64,000 nt of DNA from Anastatus disparis (taxonomy: Eukaryota > Arthropoda > Insecta > Hymenoptera > Eupelmidae), in NCBI GenBank assembly GCA_017163975.1, contig JAFFSR010000021.1:1416501-1480500 (forward strand), read 5' to 3'. A program made the translations under genes and the position numbers. Of the stretch, positions 22,499 through 33,689 are shown in pieces. Position 1 is the stretch's first letter, and every line of letters begins with the position of its first letter. The notes under the pieces are model-generated. The model was not told the origin of the DNA, made no database searches, and saw only the letters and a program-made list of their open reading frames with translations.

Positions 22499-25400
22499 TC
22501 ATTTGCTCTTATAATTAAAAGGAAGAGAAAGCGATAAAGAAACATAGCATCTTTTTTTCAAAACGACGCTACAGTTTTTGAATTCTTCTCTTGTTATGAC
22601 TTTGTGATAAGGTATGCGTCGTATAGATTTAAAATTCAACCGTGTCTCGTTTTTATTCGTCTCTTTCTCATTCTCTTCTCTAAGCTTTCTCGCAAATACC
22701 TCGTCTATGAGCGTTTTAATACTATTGAAATTTATTTTTGAAATTTAAAGTTATTCCCCTAACTTTGCAACATTCATAAATATTTCCTGACGGTGTTATT
22801 GCACGATAAGCGTAAAACTTTGGTGCTGCAGACATCATAGTATCTATATAGGTACCAAGAGCGTAACATCTAAATTCATCAATCATATCACCCAATAAGT
22901 TTCCCAAGGCTGGCTCGTATTCGTTCGAATCGTCCTTTTTTACAAAAATACACGAATCAGTATCACAGTACAAAGTATGCTTATCAAGCTTTTCCATATG
23001 TTTGTACAATTCTAGCCTGGCTTGTGCAGTTGTGAATGCTGCTATTACCATATTTGTATTGGATGATGCTTCAACAGCTTCTTCTTCAAGCTGCCAATGA
23101 ACGTATAAAATATCGTCGTTTACAGGTAAAATACTGAGATTTTCTTTGTCAGGACAGGTTAATGTTCGTAAGAGATTTTCGCGCGATTTCACGATTTTCG
23201 TTCACTTTTAATTACTGCGTTGTCCAAACTTCCCCCAAAAAGACTTTAAGCAAAGTTTAGCTACAGCTCTCAGACCACTATTTTTTTCTATTTTATCACG
23301 ATCCAATCAAATACCTTCGTTTCGCTCATACTCATCCAAATACCCCAATTTCGCTTCGTCGTCATTTGTACACCAAGCAGGCCATCCACTTGCTTCTTGA
23401 TTTATTTTTAAAAACGTATTTACGTATCCTGCAAAGAGTCCTCCGTTAATATCATCAAAGCTTGTCATTTCGTATTGCCATATAATATATATTTTCGTTA
23501 TACGGTAGCCAAGTTCAACAGATTCACGTAATTCGTCGACTACCCAAGTACCCGTGAATTCTCGTTTGCCAACGTTTTCGTGATTACAGTCGCTTTCTCA
23601 CATCTCCTCGCAACAAGAACGACAAAGTGGAAATAACAAACGACCGTGCATTTCAACGGGTAACAAAGGTAAGTACAAGTTTCTAGGTGGTAAAACTTTA
23701 CACTTAATCAGACCCTCGACACGTTGCAAATCAGTATTATTTACTCCGGTTAGTTCACATCACTCACTCCCTATGAAAATTTTTGGATGGACATAAGAAG
23801 TTGCCCACGTTTACATACGTAAGGATACGAGGAGCATATATCTGTGTATTTGATTTTCTCACCCTCTTTAATTTTATAATACGGAATTATATTTTCAGTT
23901 CTTCCGCCGAAAAATGCTTCTCGAGGATTTAACGCTATTCTACTCATTACAGGGTGGTTATGCACGTATTCAGCTATTTCCGGATTTTCAAGTTTAATTT
24001 GATCGAATTTGCATTCCCATATACAGCGAACCTCGTATCCATGTTGTCAAATTTTATTTATTTTTACGAATGTATTTTCATAAACTTCGTTAAACGTACG
24101 TCCAAAAGCGATGCACGTATCCCAATTTTTATTAAAACATTTGGGACAACCATGCGTGTAACAACCTCCAAATTCGAAAACTATACCATTTTCATGCTGA
24201 TTTCCCGATGCAGGAGGTAAAAATCTGTCTACGAGAAAACCTTCAGGCAAGATAAATTCTCTCGTTCTGCCAGCATAAATTATTCCATGATCAATTTCTC
24301 TTTCACAGACTAATAACCATTCAATTGACTTCTGAGAATGTTTATCAGCACGTCGATAGCCTGTAGGAGGTATAATGAAAATGGTTTTGGGTAATAAGAA
24401 ATTCTTTCTATAAACGAGAGAATATGCGCTTGCGATAGTAGTCGCACTTGTAAGCGGACCGATTCGTCCTACGTTTAAGAAAATTTTTCCAAAGGCCAAA
24501 CATGCGCGTCTTAAAATATTAACGTCCATGCGACAATATTCTACGATTTTGTTTTTAAAATCGAATACGCGTCCGCTTAAAGTTTTGGAATTGTACCACG
24601 TGAAAAATTTCTCTCTTTCCTCATGCCACATGGAATCAGGCGTGAAAAATGCGGATCTGGCAGTGGACTTACATCATTTTTATTCTCAACGGTAAACTAT
24701 CAATGAATTTTGTTCGACCGCATTGTAACAAAATTATATTTTGTCCGTTAAGAATCACCTGGGGTTTCCACTAATTCTTTCAGCATAAATTGTGCGTCAA
24801 AACCATTAGCATTGTGTGCAATATATATGATTTGCTTAAAAACTATTCTCTCGCGAATATACATATCTAAATATTGTCTAATTTTGTTTTCTTGAAAAAT
24901 ACGCTCTCGAATACCACAAGTATCGCATCTTTGAGAAAAATCATTATTCTCCAAACAATCATCATACGTGTGCTGAACAACGCAGAGGTTAGGAACGTGT
25001 AATCGCGTGGTAGTGACATCTAGATTCCGCATCTTGCTATGTTTCTAAATCGTAGAATACAAACAGAGTTTTATTTCTTTTTTTTAAGTCGCTTCCATTG
25101 TTATCGTCATTCGTGGACAGAGGACGCATGTAACATAACTTGTTAACAGAATATTTTCCTTAACAAAGCTTACACCAATTAACTTCACATACATGCTTGT
25201 CTCTGTGAACATTAATAACTTTATTACAAACTTGACAAATTTTAACAAGTTCGCAAATTTTTTTATTTTTGGCCTTATAGCTTCCATTTGTTTGATGATT
25301 TTTATAGCAAGCATTATTGAAAAATGTTCTATGGCATTGGTTACACTTCAAGATTATACCGTTTTCTTTTTCACATGATGGCGATACAAAACAGTTTGAA

Positions 25401-26659
25401 CATACATTTGAACACTGATGTTGGTCGGGACATTTGTAACATTTATTACAATATTCATAGAAAAAATTATTACCCGCTGCTTCGCTTACATTTGAAATAG
25501 TATGATAATGATGTTCATCAGAATCATAATATAAATTTATAACTTCTTGCAAATCCACATTATTTTGGGATTGTTCAATTAACGCACGACCATTAAAGAA
25601 TGGTGGTTCTCCGCTTCCAAAATTACTTTTATCATATAATTGTATTGCAATGCCAAGTCTAGTATAGTACTTCTGAAATTTATCTATTTCGCGGAACCCC
25701 CAGCCTTTCATTGAAATATTCAGGCCAGCATTTTTTATTAACTGCAAAGCGTTCTCTTTTTGTATAGATCCACGTCCATTGCGAATGACAGTCCACTTAT
25801 TTTTCATATCGATTGAATCATTCTTTATAATTTACATACATCTCTCCAACAACTAAGGCTCGTGGCAAACACAAATTATCTTTATTCTGTATACAAACTA
25901 TTGATTTTTTATGCAATATGTTAATATTTAATTTATTTTTCTGGCCGGTACCTCGAGGTAAATTGATATAAGTTGCCTCTAAAATAAAACTATCGTTTAT
26001 CTGAAAATTTTCGTTACTTTGAGTTGAATTATTTATAAGTTCCCATAAATCATCGTAATTAAAATTAAAAATCGGTCTAAGTGACATTCCGGCTGGGCCA
26101 TGACTAAAGTGAATACTTTTTACAGTAATTCCTACTGAGTCATTTTCTTCTCCTAACGATATCAAATACGCGTGAATATCCCGCATAACCAATTCTAACC
26201 ATAAAACAGGATTAAAATTTTCTGTAGGGGGACGCATGCAAAGTACTAATCTTGTCGCATTCATTTGAAATTTTCTTATGTAATGATTTCTTTGTTGATT
26301 AATATCCAATCTTACGCCTTGGGGTCTTATTGAAAATTCCTCCGCACTAGCGCCTCTACCGCCACCTATTTGAGAATTTTCTACTTCACTCACGCACGAT
26401 TCACTCTTTTGCGCATACTCATTCCTATTAACGTTCTCGCTTACATATGCGTTGGACTCCCCCCTCTCACTGCTATTATCATGTCCGTGGTTGACGCTGC
26501 TACTGCTCGTAGACATACTCAACTGTCCTCTCTCTGATGCATTTGTGGCTCCCCATTCTTCCTCCCCTTTTTCTTCTTCTTCTGTGACAAAAAGAAGCGT
26601 AGCATAGTTTTCAACTGGTGTTGATGTTTCTACGAGGGATGATGATGATGATGACGATG
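22499..26659 (-). pseudogene. Type B DNA polymerase (Polinton PolB), protein-primed type
   Basis: The reading frame can be followed from a splice-acceptor-like TTTTTTATAG|C at 26660 to a TGA at 22499-22501. The N-terminus is Ser/Glu-rich; then come FNYDDLWELI, KDNLCLPRALVV, and a Cys/His-rich stretch (25160-25450). Exo I (FYDLET, near 25040), Exo II (AHNANGFDAQF, near 24800) and Exo III (YCRMDVNILRR, near 24535) follow. Palm motif A (TDICSSYP, near 23840), motif B (LKSFWGKFG, near 23240) and motif C (YCDTDS, near 22965) are all in order. The length of about 1,350 codons suits the family. Frameshifts occur near 25815, 25030 and 22745, and stops at several points (e.g. 23598-23600 and 23307-23309). 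The enzyme would have copied the element; it is inactive here. Whether the first ATG at 26522 or an upstream exon supplied the start is unclear. Confidence 0.92.
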
Positions 26660-27117
26660 CTATAAAAAATATTTTATGTTTAGAAAAATATTTTAAATAA
26701 ATATTTCGAAAATTTATTTAAAAAATTTAATTAAGAATTTTTTATTTTTATATTACATGATTCTAATATTATTATTACTATTGTTATTAAAATTATTTAT
26801 TTACTTATGTTTGCAACGTTTAAATTTAAAGAACGAATAATAAAAATAATTTTTTTAAATTTTCATTCTTCTGGAGGACCACTTAAACGATCGTGTATAC
26901 GATCAAGTAGATCGGCTAAATCTGTAGTCGAATCTGTATACAATGCTGATTCTATATCTTCAGCCATGGTATGAAACCATCGTAATTCTTGCGCGTGTCG
27001 AACTGGTTCAATTCTTTGGGCATAAATCTCCAGAGATCTTGAATTTAGATTTGTCATGTTGTCAACGCCGTTTTCTTCTATCCGTATTACTTTATACAAT
27101 TAAAAAGTATTTTATAA

Positions 27118-27250
27118 ATAGAAATAAAATAATAATAAAATAATAATAATATTAATAGAATAATAATAATATTGATAGAATAATAATAATATTAATAGAA
27201 TAATAATAATATTAATAGAATAATAATAATATTAATAGAATAATAATAAT
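27118..27250. repeat. 20-bp minisatellite in an intron
   Basis: Units of AATAGAATAATAATAATATT repeat about six times. The array lies in the proposed second intron of the acidic gene. Confidence 0.9.
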
Positions 27251-28317
27251 AAAAATGAAAATAAAAATTATAATTATAATAAAAATCCCTTACACTCATT
27301 AACTCGTCGATCTAACATGCCCTCATCAAAAGAGTGAAAAATCATGCGCGTGCGGTCGACGATTTGATGGAATGATATCTCTCTTTTTGGTACTCTTTGA
27401 GCATAAAAAACGTGTAGCAGAATACTCCGTTCTTGCCTATTTTCAAAGAGTCCTGTTGGATTTGCTGCCCCGCTTTCTATCTCATTAAGTACATCGTTGC
27501 TACCACTACCATATATAGGCCCATTATGGTTTAAGGCTCTTAAGGTAGCACTGAATGGCTCTGGATAATTTACAATCATAGTACGTGCTAGTTGCCCGAT
27601 CGGTCTTATTATTTCTTCATTAACTTCTTCTTCGTTTTCAGAATCAAAAATGGGCTTGGATTCAAAATTTTCTTTCAAGTCCTGTTGAAACTGCATATGA
27701 CTTTGGCTATTTTCAACTCTTTCTTCTTGTTGTTACTCTTCTTCTTCATTGAAGACCGTTTCGGCATCGCTATCAACGATTATTTCCGGTGGCTGCTGTT
27801 CTTGCCTGATTCCATTCCTTCCTCCTCCTCCTCCTTCTTCTTCTTCTTCTTCTTCTTCTTCTTCTTTATTAACAAACATTTCAGCATCGCGATCTATAAC
27901 TTGTGGAGGAACGCTTAAATCGGAAGTATGGTAAGACGAAGAAGGTGAAGGTGTAACGAATAATCGTTGCCGGGCACTGTTTCCAGATGTACCTAGCATA
28001 TCATGATTTCCGATAAGATGATTTTCGTTATTTACACGTCCGAATAAATCCTTGTCACTCTCTGTCTCCCAATTTCTTTGCAATATTTCTAGCGCTGAAA
28101 AAATAATTTGCATATTAATAATATTTTCAAAATAATTTTATATTTAAACTTTTAAATTTTTTCTTATGCGATAGACGATAAAAAATGTTAATATTGCTAA
28201 ATAAATATTCGTATCTTACTTTATTATTATTATTAAATAATATTTTTAAAATTTTATTTAAAAAATTATTAAAATTTATTAAAAATTTATTTAAAATTCT
28301 ACTCACGATTATTTTAA

Positions 28318-28321
<4 letters not shown>

Positions 28322-28400
<79 letters not shown>
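28322..28400. repeat. (TA)n microsatellite
   Basis: About 79 bp of uninterrupted TA dinucleotides. Confidence 0.97.
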
Positions 28401-28406
<6 letters not shown>

Positions 28407-28471
28407 TCTACATCGAAGTATACCGTTCCGGGACATTCCTGATTTTTAAGGGGGTACTTGCAGGACATTTC

Positions 28472-28499
28472 CAACTTCCAGGATATGTCCTGGAAGTTG
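28472..28499. repeat. Perfect 28-bp palindrome
   Basis: CAACTTCCAGGA and TCCTGGAAGTTG flank a central TATG, so the DNA is a near-perfect palindrome. It lies between the two (TA)n arrays, after GGGACATTCCTG and GCAGGACATTTCC which echo the same GGACAT motif. Confidence 0.7.
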
Positions 28500-28637
28500 C
28501 CATATGATTTCTATATCTATATCTGCGATTAAGGTTGATTTACGATTATTTCTTTAGTAAATTTTTAAAATTTCGTGGGTTATTTATTATGTATACTCGG
28601 TGGGAAAAAACTACGTCCCGAAACCATCCCTTTAACG

Positions 28638-28638
<1 letters not shown>

Positions 28639-28720
<82 letters not shown>
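28639..28720. repeat. (TA)n microsatellite
   Basis: About 82 bp of uninterrupted TA dinucleotides. Confidence 0.97.
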
Positions 28721-28725
<5 letters not shown>

Positions 28726-30122
28726 TTAAAATTATTATTTAAATATATAAAAATTTAAACTATCATTTTTGATATTGATATTTATTTAAAAATTGAAAAT
28801 TTAACATAAAATCTTACAATTGATTTATAGTTTTATGAACCAAAAATGAAATTATAAATCATTTTCTTACAAATATAAACTACTCAAACAAATGTTATGG
28901 GATGGATCGAAAATATTTAAAATTCAATACAAATATACACATTTAAACGATTCGTTGAAGTAAATTACGAATTATTAATTTGTTAAATAATGAACTACTA
29001 GTGAAATTAATAGTGAATTGATTATAAATTTTTATAAAAATTATTTAATAACATTTAAAAATAATTTTAATTTAAACTTTTAAATTTTTTCTTAAGCGAT
29101 GAACGATATAAATGTTAATATTAGTCAGTAAATATAAAATATTTTCAATATTCATATTTTACTTTATTATTAAATAATATTTTAAAAATTAGTAAAAAAT
29201 TAGTTACATTAAAAAATTCTACTCAGGATTTAAAATAATATATATATAATAAAAATTATGATTTAAATAAATAAAAATTTAAACTATCATTTTTGATATT
29301 AATATTTATTTAAAAATTGAAAATTTAAAATGAAATCTTATAAAGGATATATAGTTCTATGAACCAAAAATGAAATTATAAATCATTTTCTTCGAATATA
29401 AACTACCCAAACAAATGTTATATGATGGATCGAAAATAATATTTAAAATTTAATACAAATATATATTTTCAAACGATTAGATAAAGTAAATAACGAATTA
29501 TTGATTTGTTATATAATGAAATACTAGTGAAATTAATAATAAGTTGATTGTAAATTTCTATAAAAATAATACAAAAGAAACAAGAATATTTTGACTTCTC
29601 TCATAAACCTGATTAGATCGGGAGTGCTCAGATCAATCTGTTTTTTTTTTTTTCAATTTAAAAGAGGAGCGATTCAATTTAAAAAGTATTTTATACTTAC
29701 ATCAATACTCGTTGTATTCATTTATTAGTTCCTGCAGTACATAGGCATCTTCCAGGTTTCTTGATTTCACATATTCAGCGGCTGTTGATACAGCAAGTTC
29801 GTTTTTTTAAAATCTATTATACAATTGCGCAATCATACGTAACGACACAGATGATAAAAAAAAATTTTAATTGCTGTTTTAGATAGAAACATGTCATACG
29901 ATGAACTTCTGTACGCCACGTTAAATTACACACTCTTCGTACAGTGCAACACGATTCCACATAACTTAAATATTTACCAATTCGTAAAATAATCACACGA
30001 AAATTGTCTCCCACAATATTTCTCATGGTTTCGCGATAAAAAATCACTAGACAATCAAAATTTCAGCTTCTATTCGCTATCGTAGCAGAGAACTATATGA
30101 AAAAAAATAGTTTCACACATTT

Positions 30123-30131
30123 CTTTATATA
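30123..30131 (-). promoter_or_regulatory. Candidate TATA box
   Basis: On the minus strand CCTATATAAAG lies about 100 bases upstream of the ATG at 30026. The spacing fits a core promoter with a start site near 30090-30100. No other promoter element was recognised. Confidence 0.45.
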
Positions 30132-30659
30132 GGCTTTTATTTCTCATGGAGAAACAAATTGTAGCAAATATCGATTAACAGAAAAATAGGGAAACACTAT
30201 TACATGTATAAAGATGGTAAACATACAAGCTGCAAGAAAAATTTTAATTAAAATGATACGTTAACCAAAACAAGGAAAATAATATTATACCCGTAAAGAC
30301 GGTCTGCATACAAGCTCCAAGAAAAGTTTTCTCTCTCTTTTATACCTTGTAAGCGGTATGCTTATCAGTGAAAATACCGTACAATAGCTCGAGCACTATT
30401 TAATGTTTACAGATAATTTTACGTGAAATCCACCCCTCTATTTCTACAAATGCGAAAACATAGGTTTCAAAAAAAGAGAGAGAAATAATATCTGATAATA
30501 CGCAATATCAATATACCAGGTGTTAAAAATGTTTTGGATACTTACAAAATGTACATACTTATCGCTTCCCTTAAATATCTAACAGAGCATATGTTTTCCC
30601 TAATTTCTTCTTCTTCTTCTTTATATTCATAGATAATTTTATAAAAAAAATACCCAACA

Positions 30660-31342
30660 CTGACAAGGAGAGTGCATTGCATTTGGGTCTCGGATTTTCT
30701 TCTAGATTTGGGATCTTTTTTCTTACATAAAATCATGAAAAAAGCCCCGTCCGTTCGGTCCAACGCTCGATTTTTTCTGAGTTATAAGCAGTTTTGTCTG
30801 TTTTGTTGAAAAATTTGCATGTGCTTTATAATTTTACAGTTTTCAAACTACTTATTCTATAAGGTTTTTACTGATTGCATATCAGAGTTGAGATTAAAAT
30901 CTTTTGATTAAAAAAAAAGTGTCTAAAAAACTCAAGTTGTTAAAAAGTTATGAAGAGATGAAAATTGAAATGAATTTATAACTAAAATGTTGCATTTGTT
31001 TTCTATACATCTTTTCAGTTAAATATTTGTGCTATTTTTATTCCCTTATAATTTTTAAACAACTTGAGTTTTTTGGAAACTTTTTTTTTTTTAATCGAAA
31101 GGTTTTAATCTCAACTTTAATATGCAATCAGTAAAAACCTTATAGAATAAGTAGTTCGAAAACTGTGAAATTATAAAGCAGATGCAAATTTTTCAACAAA
31201 ACATACAAAACTGCTCATAATTTGGAAAAAATCGAGCGTTGGACCGAATGGACGCGGCTTTTTTCATGATTTTATGTAAGAAAAAAAATCCCAAAGCTAG
31301 AAGAAAATCCGAGACCCAAATGCGATGCACTCTCCTTGTGAG
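30660..31342. mobile_element. Palindromic element ending ACAAGGAGAGTGCA
   Basis: CTGACAAGGAGAGTGCATTG at about 30660 is matched in reverse complement at the right end near 31342. The arms of about 310 bp pair with few mismatches, for example CCAACGCTCGATTTTTT near 30760 against its complement near 31225. The centre is near 31000. It codes for nothing. It lies between the minus-strand Polinton genes and the plus-strand acidic gene. Confidence 0.85.
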
Positions 31343-31466
31343 TTTTCTTCGCAAGATCGATATTCAAAGTTTTTTAGTTTGATTCTGGAAACTTATTGAC
31401 AAGGATATACTTTTTTCTTAGCTTTTTTTTCATTTTCAACAAAAAAATATTTTTTCCAAATAAACA

Positions 31467-33301
31467 ATGGAAAAAAATAATCAAGTATCAAACGAAATGC
31501 CGTGGTTAAATGCTATTGTTGAAGAGGCAGCTGACAAAGCAATATTACCAAATATTGCTGAATCAACGATAAGTGTTAACCAAAAGTTTAATAACGAAGA
31601 AGAAAGTGACGATATGGAATGGTTGGATACTTTTCTTCTTCCAGAGAATGTAGAAGAAGAAAGAATTAAGGACTTTATTACTGAATCGGAGAATAATGTT
31701 GTTGTTTCTGAAAGTATTGATGTGGAAGAAGAGACAGCGAAAGAAGTATCTATTCGGAACATTGTTTCTTTATTAACAAGTGACATCTGCAAAAGTGATA
31801 ACTAAATAAGTGTTAAGAGGAGGTCACGTATCTCCATCCTTTTCTAATCAGAGAATTACGTTTTTGCAAAAACTAATAACTTTATCGAAAAATGAAGAGA
31901 AAGCCCCATCGCGTATTAAAAAAAGCTATATTTTCTTTGATGAAAAAGAATTTATTTTATTGCTTCGTTCTCAAGAAAACTTTGAAAAACTAAATTGTCC
32001 AACCTAACCTCTATGTTTTAAGTTTTTCAAGGTTTTCTTGAAAACGAAGCGAGAAAATCAATTCTTTCTTATTAAAAAAAATATAGCTTTTTTTAATACG
32101 CAATGGGGCTTTCTCTTTATTTTTCGCTAAAATTATTAGTTTTCGTGAAAAAATCAATTTGTCGATTAGAAGAGGACAGAAAAAGTCGACCTGCTCTTAA
32201 CAGGGAAGAAGAAAAAAACAATGAAATGTGGTTCGATACAATGATGAAAAGAAGATGGGAAATGCCGGAAATAGGAAATATAGAAGAACTTATAGATATC
32301 AGTGATAATACTGATAATAATGACGAAGAACACATTAATAATCTCAACAAGAACGACGCGGAGGAAGTTATGATTTTACATGAACGAAAAATGAGAAAAA
32401 AAAAACAAAAACAGCTATTATCGATGAAAGAGTGAGAAACTTCGCGAAAGTGCGGGAAACAACATTTCTAGATCCGAAGAAAAAATCAAAAAAATTGTCG
32501 GATTTAGGAATAAATATAAGCCAGTGCAAGGAAGAACTTGATTTCCTGGCAAATAGAATCGCGCAACGACGGTGTTATGAGGATAGGCGTATAATTTATT
32601 ATTGGGCACAAGAAATTTTATACGCAAATGCGATCATCATAACAACACCATCGTTCAGTTTGACGAAGGAAGAATTTCTCAACAGCCTAACTCCACTACC
32701 GAGACCTCACCAGGATATAGATCTCCAACATTTAGAAATAACAAAAAAAAGCGTGCAGTGTATGATACTGGATGTATCATACTTGCAAGCAATAATAATA
32801 GGATAGTAAGTATCAATATTATTTTTATTTTTTTTAAATATTTATAAACCTACTTTTTTTTATTGTGAAAAGCTTAATTTTCTAAGTAAATTTTTAATTA
32901 TTAATAATTAAATCAATGTATAACTTCATATATACATTTTTCTATTCTTTAAATTTTTTGAATCATTTGAAAACTTTTATTGATAATTATCACTTTTTTA
33001 ATTCAATGTATTTATAATTTTAATTTTTTTCAGTGCCCAAATTCATACCTCGGCGATAATGCACACAACATTAGGAAAGAATGTGATAAATCATGTATGG
33101 CGGTTTAAAGCTGCTCAAAATTCGGCAAAGGTTCGCGTTACATACGAGGGCGATGAAGAGCTGACGAAATATCCATACGGAGGGAAAGAATTCTTCGAGG
33201 TGATCTCCAAAGAAGAGTTTAATACAATTCTTAATCAAGAACCTCAGTGCTCGTTAATATATAATAGAAAATCGAGTAACCCCCCGATGGCTACTATCAA
33301 G
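31467..33301 (+). pseudogene. Spliced acidic gene with repeated W motifs, unknown function
   Basis: ATG at 31467 opens a 112-codon frame ending at 31805. The same protein style resumes after the TTAA palindromic element (32201-32430) and, after a frame change in an A-run near 32396-32405, continues to a donor at 32805 (GGATA|GTAAGT). A 228-bp intron ends in TTTTTTTCAG at 33033, and the next exon (33034-33301, donor AAG|GTATTG) stays in phase. An E-M-x-W-[LF]-[DN] motif appears repeatedly (EMPWLNAI, DMEWLDTF, EMWFDTMM) in very acidic context. The last exon is more globular (NVINHVWRFKAA, TKYPYGGKEFFEVI, YNRKSSNPP). No family was recognised. It could be a host gene or belong to a mobile element. 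Confidence 0.5.
31813..32200. mobile_element. TTAA-flanked palindromic element, copy 2
   Basis: TTAA at 31813-31816 and 32197-32200 brackets a 380-bp fold-back of the same family as 11416-11803 (ends GAGGAGGTCACGTATCTC and GTCGACCTGCTC). It sits inside the acidic gene, seven bases after a stop codon; the coding frames on its two sides agree if the element and one TTAA are disregarded. Confidence 0.85.
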
Positions 33302-33689
33302 GTATTGAATACAAAATTTCAACAGATTTTATTTGTTAATTTTTATTTTGACCTTATCCACCTATTCCTTAAAAATTTATATGATATACTTTTAATTAAA
33401 AAGAAAAACGAAATTTAAAATTATATTTTAAAATTTAATTATTAACAATATTTCACAAAATATTAATGTTTATGTTCTTCTAATTAATTTTTTCATTTGA
33501 TGACAAACATATTTTAAATTTCGAATAATTTGTTTAAACTTTTTTGAATTGATATTATTATTATAAATTATACAATTTTATTTATTTAATAGCTAAAATT
33601 TTTATAAAGTTTTTATATTTTAAAATATTATTTTAATTATATTTTAAATTAAGTATACATATACATAAAGATTACTTTTAATTACGGTA
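33302..33689. other. AT-rich spacer or intron
   Basis: Plain AT-rich sequence after a consensus-like donor at 33302; no coding signal seen. Confidence 0.5.

Larger units (their letters stand above)
28128..29565. repeat. Diverged tandem duplication inside a proposed intron
   Basis: The segment beginning TTTAAACTTTTAAATTTTTT near 28143 recurs near 29070, and the segment with AATTTAAACTATCATTTTTG near 28752 recurs near 29277, each followed by a few hundred similar bases (e.g. GAACCAAAAATGAAATTATA in both). The first copy is longer because it contains two (TA)n arrays and unique sequence between them (28322-28720). Confidence 0.8.
26863..30026 (-). pseudogene. Spliced acidic gene of unknown function upstream of PolB
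   Basis: Three blocks fit together. Block 1 starts at ATG 30026 and includes NELAVSTAAEYVKSRNLEDA and LQELINEYNEY; it ends at 29701 with a consensus donor (GAT|GTAAGT). Block 2 starts after TTTTTTCAG at 28094 and ends at 27294 with T|GTAAGG; it contains a poly-Glu/poly-Gly run, IVDSDAE and IVNYPEPFSATLRALNHNG. Block 3 runs 27089-26863, ending in LSGPPEE-stop. The phases agree at both junctions. Three lesions are seen: a stop just before the first donor, a TAA at 27733-27735 in block 2, and a frame change in an A-run near 29810 in block 1. No family was recognised. It could be a Polinton accessory gene or a host-derived gene; spliced genes are unusual for Polintons. Confidence 0.45.
15267..30139 (-). 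mobile_element. Decayed Polinton/Maverick (adintovirus-like) element
   Basis: All genes recognised between 15267 and 30026 lie on the minus strand. They include the Polinton core set: type B DNA polymerase, A32-like packaging ATPase, retroviral-type integrase, adenovirus-type cysteine protease and major capsid protein. Two further small ORFs and the DIQGF-type ORF are, from memory, also recurrent in such elements. Almost every gene is broken by frameshifts, stops, deletions or inserted palindromic elements, so this is a fossil copy. Terminal inverted repeats and the expected 6-bp target duplication were not found; the limits given are those of the outermost minus-strand genes and may be wrong, especially on the right. 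Confidence 0.85.

Noticed and set aside
28185..28729. Open frames rich in Ile-Tyr across TA arrays (also at 13847-14029, 38005-38462 and 61259-61444).
   Set aside because: TA repeats encode Tyr-Ile in any phase without stops; not genes.
31467..33301. Assignment of the acidic plus-strand gene to the Polinton.
   Set aside because: It is on the opposite strand, separated by a palindromic element, and has no recognised Polinton motif; left as unknown.
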